In this document: one piece after another, positions 16,329 to 24,390 of the stretch
Position numbering within the stretch: position 1 is the stretch's first letter
Layout of the letters: each line of letters opens with the position of its first letter
Assembly (NCBI GenBank): GCA_963835595.1
Contig: CAWIGL010000002.1
Location: 1,736,001 to 1,800,000 of the forward strand
Source of the DNA: CAWEPK01 sp963835595
GTDB taxonomy: Bacteria > Desulfobacterota > Syntrophorhabdia > Syntrophorhabdales > WCHB1-27
Direction: 5' to 3'
DNA length: 64,000 bases
Notes under the pieces: model-generated
Seen by the model: the letters and a program-made list of their open reading frames with translations, nothing else
The model's database searches: none
What the model was told of the DNA's origin: nothing
Position numbers and translations under genes: made by a program

Positions 16329-17000
16329 TCACTTTGACGACTTACCGAAAACCAGAAAATACTGCTTGGGCAGGAAATTATACTCCTGGACGAAGCCGTA
16401 GCCCGCCGCACCGAGTTCGGCTTTGATCTGATCAGGCGTGCTGCGCGCGCTCTTCGGCGGTCCGTCAACCGAATCCATGCGAAAGTCGATGATGGCGATA
16501 CGTCCGTCCGGTCTAAGCGAATCGCGGAGCTTACGTAGGTATTGAGCGCGGTTTTCGATGTGATGGAAGGTGTCTGCTATAAAGATAAGGTCAACCTTTT
16601 CGGGCAGGCGCGGATCGTCGGGAGCGGCTTGTACCGGGACGACATTAGTCAGCCCCATGCTTTTTGCGCGGTCGGCAAGATACTTCACCATGTCGGGCTC
16701 CGTATCCACACCGTAAACCCGGCCCTTCGGCACCATGTGAGCGAAGCGGACCGAGAAGTAACCCGTGCCTGAACCGATGTCAGCGATGACAGCATCGGGT
16801 TTGAGCGCGAGCGCCTGGATCACCTCGTGGGGCTTTTGCCATTCGTCGCGGCTCGGATCATCGAACTCCTTCGCCCATTGCGCTGCGCCTTGAAAGCTAT
16901 GATGAGCGGTGTCGTGATGGGTCTGGGCCAGCGCGGGCGGTGTCGATAATGGGGCGTAAGTTAACAGCACGAAAAACGACAGAATAAATACTCGAATCAT
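16329..17000 (-). CDS. class I SAM-dependent methyltransferase with signal peptide
   Basis: 223 residues. Residues 1-26 look like a Sec signal peptide (VFILSFFVLLTYAPLSTPPALAQ split by a normal cleavage site). A complete class I methyltransferase domain follows: motif I ADIGSGTGYFSVRFA (~92-106), acidic motif VDTEPDM, and motif post-I PEKVDLIFIADTFHH. Export of a SAM-dependent enzyme is paradoxical because SAM is cytoplasmic; such proteins are nevertheless recurrent in Proteobacteria and their substrate is unknown. First gene of a pair with the permease. Confidence 0.78.
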   Translation of the reverse strand: MIRVFILSFFVLLTYAPLSTPPALAQTHHDTAHHSFQGAAQWAKEFDDPSRDEWQKPHEVIQALALKPDAVIADIGSGTGYFSVRFAHMVPKGRVYGVDTEPDMVKYLADRAKSMGLTNVVPVQAAPDDPRLPEKVDLIFIADTFHHIENRAQYLRKLRDSLRPDGRIAIIDFRMDSVDGPPKSARSTPDQIKAELGAAGYGFVQEYNFLPKQYFLVFGKSSK

Positions 17001-17108
17001 ATGTCATCTCCTTGTAATCTTCGGTTTTTAGTCCAGCGTTCGCCATGTGGCGCAGCGCCTGTCAAATTACCACAAGAACGAACTGCAAGATTGAGGAGTA
17101 TTTGGGGA

Positions 17109-17411
17109 CTAACAGCGTAGGGGGGTAGGAGGCGGCAAGACGGAGGGTGCGATGTCTATCGCGCCGATTACAAAAATTAAGGAGATCCTCGGAGGAGGGG
17201 TAGGGGCAATATCGCCTGCATGGCTGGTTGATTGCTCCGATTGAGAGGTGACCGAGTTAAATTGACAGGGATCGCATTTGAGGAGGTGCTTACCCGGTGT
17301 CATTGATGCGGCATTCGCCATTTTATGAGCGAGTTTCAGGGGCATAAGCACGAGGAGCATCGGAATCAGAATCAGAGCCGTTACCAGAAAAACCTTGTTC
17401 TTCCCTGCCAT
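17109..17411 (-). CDS. small hypothetical membrane-anchored protein
   Basis: 100 residues from ATG 17411, which has GGGAG four bases upstream; an earlier in-frame start at 17447 is less likely. One N-terminal hydrophobic helix (FLVTALILIPMLLVLMPL) is followed by a short polar domain with a CDPC pair and a Pro-rich C-terminus ending PPPTPLRC. I do not recognise the family. The flanking gaps 17001-17108 and 17412-17583 show no other gene. Confidence 0.4.
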   Translation of the reverse strand: MAGKNKVFLVTALILIPMLLVLMPLKLAHKMANAASMTPGKHLLKCDPCQFNSVTSQSEQSTSHAGDIAPTPPPRISLIFVIGAIDIAPSVLPPPTPLRC

Positions 17412-17583
17412 ATGTCTCCCAATGCCATATTCTATCATAATATACACCGGAAATGTGAAGGGACATAGAAGGCATTATGAAAAATTGTGAAGAAGTCGTT
17501 TTTACCATTGCCGATCGTAAAGGTGCCCATTAGATTAATTCAAGCCGACCGATTGAGGCCAATCCTCTATAAGGGGTCTCAGA

Positions 17584-18480
17584 ATGAAGAAGATCATATT
17601 CGCCGTAGCAATCTTTCTCTTTGCAACCGGCATCTGGGCTGCCCCTCCTTCAGCGACAATCGTCTACCAGCCCATGACGGCGGAAGGGCTTGCGGCAGGC
17701 TATCCATTTGAAGCTTGGGTCTACTTCGACAGGTCACCCGATCCTGCGGTGCCTGGCTATGCCTTTCCCGCCGGTACGACCTTTCGTTTCAAGTTCCCCC
17801 AGTCCTTCGTGCCACAATCGACCCATAGCCCTCAGGCAGTCCTTCTCGGTGGCTGGCCCCAGGGCGCCATCACAATCCCTTTCACTGTAGCACTCGACCC
17901 CCGAGATCCCCGTACGATTGTGCTCAAGCTTACCGCGTCCCTCCCGTCCGGTCCTCCCGAGCGTCCGGGGCTGAAGGCGATCCATTTGCCCTGGGGTCCC
18001 CTCAATCCCTCGCAGCCGGGCGACTATCCGATCACTATTGAATATTCAAATGCCGGGGAATTATCGGGGACGACTCAAGCGATGGCCCACATTACGGCCA
18101 AACCTGTTCCCAATATCGCCGCCTATAATGAACTCCATGAGGGCCGCAACGAAAACTGGCAGCATGTGAAGACAGGCCAGGCGGCAGCCCTGCCCATCGA
18201 TCTTCTGGTCACGCTGCCCGATAAATGCAGATCCTTCATCGCCCTGCGCCCTACCGCAGAGGGGAACCTGGAGATCACGAGCGATGGGGCTCCGATAGGC
18301 ACGATCACGGGACGGGGTGTTCCTCTCACTTTGAAGCCCAAGCCCTTTGGTCCTGGCTTTGCCCGACTGGGCATTATCCGCTTCTATGTCACGGCTGGGC
18401 CGACCCCCGGGGATGCCCAGATCGAGGCTCGCCTTAATGGCGGCACAAGTTACACGATCGAGGTTATCGTGGAGCGGTGA
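17584..18480 (+). CDS. secreted protein of unknown function
   Basis: 298 residues with a clear Sec signal peptide (MKKIIFAVAIFLFATGIWAA). The mature part is rich in Pro, Gly and beta-forming residues and reads like two immunoglobulin-like beta-sandwiches: residues ~22-150 including an expected-value pattern DPRDPRTIVLKLTASLPSG, and ~150-298. No catalytic motif or metal site stands out, and I do not recognise the family. It is a monocistron between the minus-strand cluster and the amidohydrolase. Confidence 0.65.
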   Translation: MKKIIFAVAIFLFATGIWAAPPSATIVYQPMTAEGLAAGYPFEAWVYFDRSPDPAVPGYAFPAGTTFRFKFPQSFVPQSTHSPQAVLLGGWPQGAITIPFTVALDPRDPRTIVLKLTASLPSGPPERPGLKAIHLPWGPLNPSQPGDYPITIEYSNAGELSGTTQAMAHITAKPVPNIAAYNELHEGRNENWQHVKTGQAAALPIDLLVTLPDKCRSFIALRPTAEGNLEITSDGAPIGTITGRGVPLTLKPKPFGPGFARLGIIRFYVTAGPTPGDAQIEARLNGGTSYTIEVIVER

Positions 18481-18588
18481 CGTAAAGCTTTACCTACGTC
18501 ATACATAAAGGCATGAAGGTCAATGTACTGATTACGAAAGCCACCCGTTTACACGGCGAACCCATCGTTTCACCAGTCGTTTTTCCGC

Positions 18589-18645
18589 TTGACAACATTG
18601 AGTGTTACCTGTTACCGTCGTTTGTCGACATTAATCAGTCGACAA
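18589..18645 (+). promoter_or_regulatory. promoter -35 and TGTCGA operator before the amidohydrolase
   Basis: TTGACA at 18589-18594 is followed (with a poor -10, TTACCG at 18612) by a perfect inverted repeat TTGTCGAC (18622-18629), ATTAATCA, GTCGACAA (18638-18645). It shares the string TCGACATTAAT with the site at 38481. The position at or just after the expected transcription start suggests repression. Confidence 0.6.
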
Positions 18646-18666
18646 TAAAAAAGGGGGGGGCGGGGG

Positions 18667-20448
18667 ATGACAATCACGAAAAAAACCCTGAGGGAGCTGT
18701 CGAGGCGGGAATTCCTGAAATCGACGGGCGGCGCTGCGACGATAGCCGGGCTGGCTGCAGGCTGCCTGGTAGCGGGCAGTGGAGAAAGCGCTGCCGCTGT
18801 CGCCTCCGGGAAGCCGCAGGCGAATAGCAAGGCCGACCTGGTACTTTTGGGCGGCAATGTCGTCTGCGTAGACAAGGCCGATACGCGGGCCGGGGCCGTC
18901 GCCTGCGCTGCCGGCAGGATAACGGCGGTGGGTACCGACAAGGCGGTGCGGAGGCTCATCGGAAGGCAGACGAAGGTAATAGACCTGGCGGGGAAAACGG
19001 TCCTGCCTGCCTTCATAGACTCCCACTGCCACCTTTTCGAATGGGCCGCGAACCTTGCGCAAGTGGACTTGCGAGGGGTCAAGAGCGCCGATCAGGCGGT
19101 GGGCCTGATAAAGGAGCGGGCGGCGCGGACGAAGCCGGGCGCCTGGATCAAGGCATACGGCCTCGGCTACGAGCTACTGGCCCTCGGCGTAGTCAGGATA
19201 GACCGCCACATGCTCGATAAGGTCACGCCCCAAAACCCTGTCGTTATAGCCTCCCTCGGCCATTTCGGCCTCTTCAACACGCAGGCCCTGAAGGAGCTGA
19301 ACGTGACGGGGGAGACGCCCGACCCCGACAAAGAAATCTGGAGGGACGCGAGCGGCCAGCCCGTCGGCGCAATGGCAGAGCACAAGTGGTTCGAATACAA
19401 GGCGAAGGTGCCGCCCATCTCCTTCGAGGAACACACAGACTACCTGGAGAAGGCCGTAGCCGAGGCTTCCAAGCTCGGCATAGGCACGATGGAAGATTCC
19501 CTTTCCCTGAAGGAGACGGCAAGGGCGTACCGGAAGCTCCTCGACGAGGGAAGGCTCAATATACGCATCAACATAAATCCGAACATCGACCTCGACACCG
19601 CGGCCCACTACATACAGACCGGGCTGGGAAGCGGGTTCGGGAACGAGTGGATGAGGCTCGGCCAGACGAAGATCCTCCTCGGGACGCTGGGCGCGCGAAC
19701 GGCGACGCTTCTCGAAGGCTACGCCGATCAGCCCGCCCACAAAGGCGCTCCCCTCTATCCCGTCGCCGTCATAGAGAAGTTCATTATGGACAGCGTCAGG
19801 AGCGGATGGTCGATGCAGATTCACGTCATGGGCGACGGCGACCTGGAGATCGCGCTCAACGCCTTCGAAAAGGCCCTCAAATGGTATAAGGAGAATACGG
19901 GCAAGGACAACACCGAGCTTCGCCTTACCGTGGACCACTATGGGGTCTATACGCCCGATCAGCTCAGGCGGACGAGGGATTTGAAGATATGGGCGTCCGT
20001 GCAGCCTATTATGCGATCCGCCTGGGGCCGGCCGAAGGGCTTTTTCGAATTGCGTCTGGGCCACGATAGATGGAAGAGGTCTGTCCCCCTCGGCACGCTT
20101 TACAAAAACGGCATAAACGTCAGCCTCGGGTCGGACCTGCCTTACAGCGCGAGCATGGACCCGAGGATCGGCATCTATTCGTGCGTCGACGGAATGGGCC
20201 GGCCGGAGGAGATCATCACTATGGGCCAGGCCATCCGCGGCTACACCATCGATGCAGCCCGGCGGCTCTTCAGGGACCATGAATTGGGCTCCCTGGAGGT
20301 CGGCAAGCTCGCGGATTTCGTCGTCCTGAACCTCGACCCCTTCAAGACGCCGAAAGAGCGCATATGGAACGACGCCAGGAACGCGCCCGGCGATTTGCAG
20401 GTCGAATATACGATAGTAGGCGGGAAAGTAGTATATAAGAGAAAGTAG
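18667..20448 (+). CDS. Tat-exported amidohydrolase, YtcJ-like
   Basis: 593 residues. A twin-arginine signal SRREFLKSTGGAATIAG (residues ~12-28) is followed by a Cys that could be lipidated. The mature protein is a metal-dependent amidohydrolase of the Amidohydro_3 (YtcJ/NfdA) type: PAFIDSHCHLFEWAANL gives the first HxH, QIHVMGDGDLEIALNAFE the second metal/catalytic region and SLGSDLPYSASMDP the late Asp. Typical reactions are hydrolysis of N-acyl or cyclic amides; the substrate here is unknown. It has its own TGTCGA operator, which suggests co-regulation with the ligase operon 1.5 kb downstream. The 20449-20544 gap holds no gene. Confidence 0.87.
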   Translation: MTITKKTLRELSRREFLKSTGGAATIAGLAAGCLVAGSGESAAAVASGKPQANSKADLVLLGGNVVCVDKADTRAGAVACAAGRITAVGTDKAVRRLIGRQTKVIDLAGKTVLPAFIDSHCHLFEWAANLAQVDLRGVKSADQAVGLIKERAARTKPGAWIKAYGLGYELLALGVVRIDRHMLDKVTPQNPVVIASLGHFGLFNTQALKELNVTGETPDPDKEIWRDASGQPVGAMAEHKWFEYKAKVPPISFEEHTDYLEKAVAEASKLGIGTMEDSLSLKETARAYRKLLDEGRLNIRININPNIDLDTAAHYIQTGLGSGFGNEWMRLGQTKILLGTLGARTATLLEGYADQPAHKGAPLYPVAVIEKFIMDSVRSGWSMQIHVMGDGDLEIALNAFEKALKWYKENTGKDNTELRLTVDHYGVYTPDQLRRTRDLKIWASVQPIMRSAWGRPKGFFELRLGHDRWKRSVPLGTLYKNGINVSLGSDLPYSASMDPRIGIYSCVDGMGRPEEIITMGQAIRGYTIDAARRLFRDHELGSLEVGKLADFVVLNLDPFKTPKERIWNDARNAPGDLQVEYTIVGGKVVYKRK

Positions 20449-20544
20449 CAGGCAACCTCCATTTCACCGAAGAACCGCACGGCGGGGGCGACCCCTCCCG
20501 GTAACATCGTCTTTCACTCCCTGTGCTGATTAATGGACTGCCGG

Positions 20545-21936
20545 CCTGACGCATTTTTTTCTGTTATTGCAACATAAAAATGTCACCCTTTCTGCAATGT
20601 GAATATGTCACCCCCCAAAGTCCTTTTCACAGGGACGCTCTCGCTTCGCTCCCCGGCCTTGGGTGCATGTATGACCTCAGGCCGGCCGCGTCCTCAAAAT
20701 AGGCTTGCATGGTATCTCCCCTGTCGGATGATGGAAGACATGCCAGCTTCCGTCGAGCCAATGATTCACCGTAACCTGCGCCTTGGCGAAGCTTAGTCTT
20801 GTCCTTGTCGGCCAGAGCTGTATTGCCTGTCCCTCGATGGAGATAGTGTTGTCGTAGTTCACCTTTGCCTCATACCTTCTGCAGAGGATGTTCCGTAAAT
20901 CTATATCGGCCGGCAGTCTTCTCCAGGCAGGCTCGCCATCTTCCGGGACGACCCCGAAGAGCCGGCAGTATTTGGGGATAAAGGTCTTGTTCAGATATGC
21001 GGTTGCTTTTTCATAGGTAACGATCTTCTTAAGTCTCAATTCAGCCACAAGTCTGTCCTGGAAGGTCCTGTTGATCCTTTCGCCCCTTCCTCTTGCTTGG
21101 GCGGAATATGCAAAGATGAGTCTTATCCCCAGCTCGCTCATGGCCCTTTGGAACCGGGTAGGCGGAGGAAGATCGCTCTTATGACGGGTTGTTTTAAACT
21201 GGGACGCCCTGTCGAGGTAGAAGACCGAGGGCCGGCCTAAACGGGCAAATACTTCTTTGCATACCTGAAAGCAGCCGTCTAAGTCCTCTTCCTTCCTGAA
21301 GAGACCATAGAGAGGTTTTCCCGTAGAGTCGTCGGTAGCCAGAAGAAGGGTCGATTTCTCATCCCCGAACCACTGATGGGGGGAGCCGTCCAGAAAGAGC
21401 ATCTGGCCTTCCTTCTCGGACCGTTTTCTCCTTTTTCTATGTTTGCGCTGTCTTCTTGCCTTGCTTCCGAACCCGGAAGGACGGAGCCATTGCCTTAATG
21501 TCTCCCTGTTTACCTTTATGCCTTCCTGCTCGGAAAGCATCTCCGATAGATGGGAGAAGTTGAAGTCGAAATACTTCTCATTGGCCAGGGCCATGACCCG
21601 CTCTTTGAGCTCTAAAGGAAAGGCCCTGCACGAGGGGCGATCCCGGTTGCCGTGGCGGACGCCGATAGAGCCTTCCTTTCTCACCCTTTTCTTGATCCTC
21701 TTTATCTGTCTTGCGGAGACGCCCAATGCCGCAGCAGCCTCCATGTTCTTCATCCTGCCGTCCAAAAGCGCCGCTATCACACCGTACCTTCTTACCTCTT
21801 CCGTCATAAACGTCACCCCTTTTCTCACCGGAGCACCTCCCCCTGGTGCTCCTTGTTATCGTCAGGGGTGACATTTTCATATTGCAGTTAAGGGGTGACA
21901 TAATTGTATTGCAGGAACACCTGACGCATTTTTTTC
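20545..21936 (-). mobile_element. insertion sequence (IS1202/ISNCY-like) with 17-bp target duplication
   Basis: Element proper is 20562-21919 (1,358 bp), flanked by identical 17-bp copies CCTGACGCATTTTTTTC at 20545-20561 and 21920-21936. Imperfect terminal inverted repeats begin TGTT at each end. Each end carries two iterated units of the form TGCAA-N7-ATGTCACCC (left units begin at 20568 and 20593; right ones at 21913 and 21886 reading inward), which are probable transposase binding sites. One transposase ORF. It inserted between the amidohydrolase and the ligase promoter, leaving the -35 box at 21937 intact. Long target duplications are known for IS1202-type elements. Confidence 0.88.
20677..21807 (-). 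CDS. transposase, DDE type (ISNCY/IS1202-like)
   Basis: 376 residues. An N-terminal helix-turn-helix region (AAAALGVSARQIKRIKKRV) is followed by a retroviral-integrase-like DDE core: Asp in MLFLDGSPHQWFG, Asp in VFYLDRASQFKT and Glu in RGRGERINRTFQDRL. ATG 21807 behind AGGGG is preferred; an in-frame GTG lies at 21828. It is intact and the only gene of the element, so the copy may still be mobile. Confidence 0.88.
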   Translation of the reverse strand: MTEEVRRYGVIAALLDGRMKNMEAAAALGVSARQIKRIKKRVRKEGSIGVRHGNRDRPSCRAFPLELKERVMALANEKYFDFNFSHLSEMLSEQEGIKVNRETLRQWLRPSGFGSKARRQRKHRKRRKRSEKEGQMLFLDGSPHQWFGDEKSTLLLATDDSTGKPLYGLFRKEEDLDGCFQVCKEVFARLGRPSVFYLDRASQFKTTRHKSDLPPPTRFQRAMSELGIRLIFAYSAQARGRGERINRTFQDRLVAELRLKKIVTYEKATAYLNKTFIPKYCRLFGVVPEDGEPAWRRLPADIDLRNILCRRYEAKVNYDNTISIEGQAIQLWPTRTRLSFAKAQVTVNHWLDGSWHVFHHPTGEIPCKPILRTRPA

Positions 21937-21986
21937 TTGACAATATTTTCTGCCTGTTATAATGTCGAAAGTGGATTGTCGACAAT
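21937..21986 (+). promoter_or_regulatory. promoter with overlapping TGTCGA operator for the ligase-gntR operon
   Basis: TTGACA (21937-21942) and perfect TATAAT (21958-21963), spacer 15. TAATGTCGA (21960-21968) overlaps the -10 box, and the palindrome ATTGTCGACAAT (21975-21986) covers the expected start site. The arrangement is that of a repressor site. The nearest regulator is the FCD GntR encoded in the same operon at 23605. Confidence 0.7.
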
Positions 21987-22007
21987 TTGTTTTTCACAGG
22001 GGGGAGC

Positions 22008-23573
22008 ATGAATTTCGCCAGGTTCTGCCGGCTGAATGCGAAGAAGTTCCCGGAGAGGGAGTTCATCATCGAAAGCCGGCCGTCGAAAGGCGTCAGGAGG
22101 AGCCTTACCTGGAAGGAGTTCAACGGGCAAGCCGACAAGCTCGCAAATTATATAGGGAAACAATGCAGCGTCGGCAAGGGGGACATCGTCCTCCAGCTCA
22201 TGGCGAACAGCCTCGAATGGTGCGTGATCTATATGGCGATCCTGAAAACGGGCGCCGTCGTATGCCCCCTCAACTACAGGTTCGCCTCGGCCGACATAAA
22301 ATACGCGGCTGACGTCGCAAGGTGCAAGGTGCTCGTAGTCGACGAGGGCCTTGCTTCGAGGGTAGAGCCGGTGAGGGGGCAGCTCGACTACGTAAAAGAG
22401 TTCATATGCGTCGGCGCACAAGCGCCTTCCGGCATGAAGCTTTACAGCCGGATTATCGAGCAGGGCGACCCCGCGGATGTCCTTGTCGAGACAAAGGACG
22501 ACGATATGGCGGAGCTGATGTTCACATCAGGGACGACCGGCGCGCCCAAGCCGGTCTGCCACACCCACAGCAGCCTCTTTCATATCGCCGTCGGCAACGC
22601 GCTTACCTTCGGCGAAGGGTTCGAGAGCGTCTACATAGCCCCCCACCCCCTCTACCACAGCGGCTCGCTCTTCTATTCTTTTGCTCCGTACATCGCTGCC
22701 GGCAAGGTGCTACTGCCGATGGAGCTTCAGCCGAAATCGATGATAGAGTCGTTGTCGTCGGAAAAGGCGACGGGCGGCTGGATAAGCGTCCCCATCTGGT
22801 CCGACATCATAAACGCGATCAAGTCGGGAGAGGTGCAGATCGCGGGCTACGACCTCTCCTGCCTAAAGTACATAGCTATGGGCGCACAGCCGGTGCCCTC
22901 GATCATCATAGAGGAGGGCAAAAAGCTCCTCCCCGGATTGAAGATGATGAATACCTACGGCATTACGGAGGGCGGGGGCGGCTGCACCGTTGCCCTGTAC
23001 GATGACGACATGAAGCGGAAAATAGGCGCCATCGGACAGCCCGGCCCGTTCATGGATGTGAAGATCGTCGATAATGCGGGGAAGGAGCTGCCCGTCGGCC
23101 AGGTCGGGGAGCTGCTACTGAAAGGGCCCCGTCTGATGAAAGAGTATGCCTTCAACCCGGAGCAGACTGCAAAGACGATCACGGACGGGTGGCTCCATAC
23201 GGGGGACCTGGCGTACTACGACGAGGACGGCTTTCTCTATTTCGCAGACAGGGCCAAGGACCTGATCATACGCGGCGGCGAGAACATATTCCCGGCCGAG
23301 ATAGAGGACGTCCTGCGCAAGCATCCGAAAATCCAGGACGTAGCCGTCATCGGCTATCCCCATCCGCGGCTCGTCGAGATCAGCATGGCGATTGTCCAGC
23401 CGAAGGCGGGCTTCACCATCGAAGACCGGGAGATCGTCGATTTTTGCAGGGAAAGGGGCCTTGCCAAGTATAAGTGGCCGGAAAAGTTCGTCTATACGGA
23501 GATACCCCGTAACCCGGCCGGCAAGATCGAGAAGACAAAGCTGAGGGAGAAATACGCGAAGGGCGATGCGTGA
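22008..23573 (+). CDS. AMP-forming acyl/aryl-CoA ligase
   Basis: 521 residues. P-loop MFTSGTTGAPKPVCHTH (~167-183) has Pro where nearly all family members have Gly after PK. Further motifs: YGITEGGGG (adenylate motif), HTGDLAYYDEDG, RAKDLIIRGGENIFPAEIE and the catalytic Lys in NPAGKIEKTKL. ATG 22008 is chosen for its GGGGGGAG box; an upstream in-frame start at 21987 would fall into the operator. It is paralogous to the ligase at 29089 across its whole length, including the KPV anomaly. First gene of an operon with gntR and a second ligase. It probably activates an aromatic or cyclic acid. Confidence 0.9.
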   Translation: MNFARFCRLNAKKFPEREFIIESRPSKGVRRSLTWKEFNGQADKLANYIGKQCSVGKGDIVLQLMANSLEWCVIYMAILKTGAVVCPLNYRFASADIKYAADVARCKVLVVDEGLASRVEPVRGQLDYVKEFICVGAQAPSGMKLYSRIIEQGDPADVLVETKDDDMAELMFTSGTTGAPKPVCHTHSSLFHIAVGNALTFGEGFESVYIAPHPLYHSGSLFYSFAPYIAAGKVLLPMELQPKSMIESLSSEKATGGWISVPIWSDIINAIKSGEVQIAGYDLSCLKYIAMGAQPVPSIIIEEGKKLLPGLKMMNTYGITEGGGGCTVALYDDDMKRKIGAIGQPGPFMDVKIVDNAGKELPVGQVGELLLKGPRLMKEYAFNPEQTAKTITDGWLHTGDLAYYDEDGFLYFADRAKDLIIRGGENIFPAEIEDVLRKHPKIQDVAVIGYPHPRLVEISMAIVQPKAGFTIEDREIVDFCRERGLAKYKWPEKFVYTEIPRNPAGKIEKTKLREKYAKGDA

Positions 23574-23604
23574 TCGCTAAAAGACGGGAAAGCGAAGCTT
23601 CACA

Positions 23605-24324
23605 ATGGAAAACGGGAACAGGATCGATCCTTCCATAGACGTCCCCATGCCCCTCGGCGTTCACATCTTCCAGATCCTGAGGGAGCAGATCATCGCCGGC
23701 AAGCTCGAGGAAGGGGCGAGGCTGAACGAGCTGGTCCTGCAAAAAACCTTCGGGACGAGCCGCTCGCCTATCCGTGAGGCTTTTCACCGCCTTGAGAGGG
23801 AGGGTCTCGTCGAGATCAACCCCCGGAGGGGCGCCTTCGTGCGGTCGATCTCCGCAGAGGACGTGATCGAGGCGACAGCCGTCAGGGGATGCCTCGAGGC
23901 CCTGGCCCTGCGCCTGGCGAAAAGGCCGATCGACCCCGCCAGGCTGGCGGATTTGTCCCGCATCCTGGGGCAGATGGACGAGGCCGTGGAGAAACGTGAC
24001 ATAGACGGGTTTACGCGCCTTCACTGGAGCTTCCATAGAACTATCATCAGCCTCAGCGGCAACCGGATCCTGGCGCGGATCTATCGCGCCGTAACGGGGC
24101 CCTTTATTTCCCATACGTTCACTTACCGCTACCTCAAGATATCCGACCGCTTCAAGGGCATGGGCCACAGGGAGATTTGCGGTCTCCTCGCATCGGGACA
24201 GATGGCGAAGGCGGCGCGCATGTTGGAGATGCACGCAAGGGCGTTCGTCGATTGCACTTCCCCCGCGAAGCGGGCCGGGACCGGAAAAAAGGCTGAGCAT
24301 GGCGCGAATCTGGGGAAAAGATGA
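23605..24324 (+). CDS. GntR-family regulator, FCD type
   Basis: 239 residues. N-terminal winged helix (LHEILREQIIAGKLEEGARL-like stretch, then TSRSPIREAFHRLEREGLVEI, residues ~50-72) and a C-terminal FCD helical bundle with its metal-binding Asp/His pattern (FTRLHWSFHRTIISLSGNRIL; FKGMGHREI; MLEMHARAFVD). FCD proteins usually repress catabolic genes and are released by the substrate or its CoA ester. It sits 31 bases after one ligase and before another, and three TGTCGA palindromes lie at promoters nearby, so it is the prime candidate for binding them, including its own operon promoter. Confidence 0.87.
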   Translation: MENGNRIDPSIDVPMPLGVHIFQILREQIIAGKLEEGARLNELVLQKTFGTSRSPIREAFHRLEREGLVEINPRRGAFVRSISAEDVIEATAVRGCLEALALRLAKRPIDPARLADLSRILGQMDEAVEKRDIDGFTRLHWSFHRTIISLSGNRILARIYRAVTGPFISHTFTYRYLKISDRFKGMGHREICGLLASGQMAKAARMLEMHARAFVDCTSPAKRAGTGKKAEHGANLGKR

Positions 24325-24390
24325 TCCCGCGAAGGGGAGCGCGGACGGACTATGGAGGTCAAGGATGAGTCGACGCAAGGGAGGGTGGCG

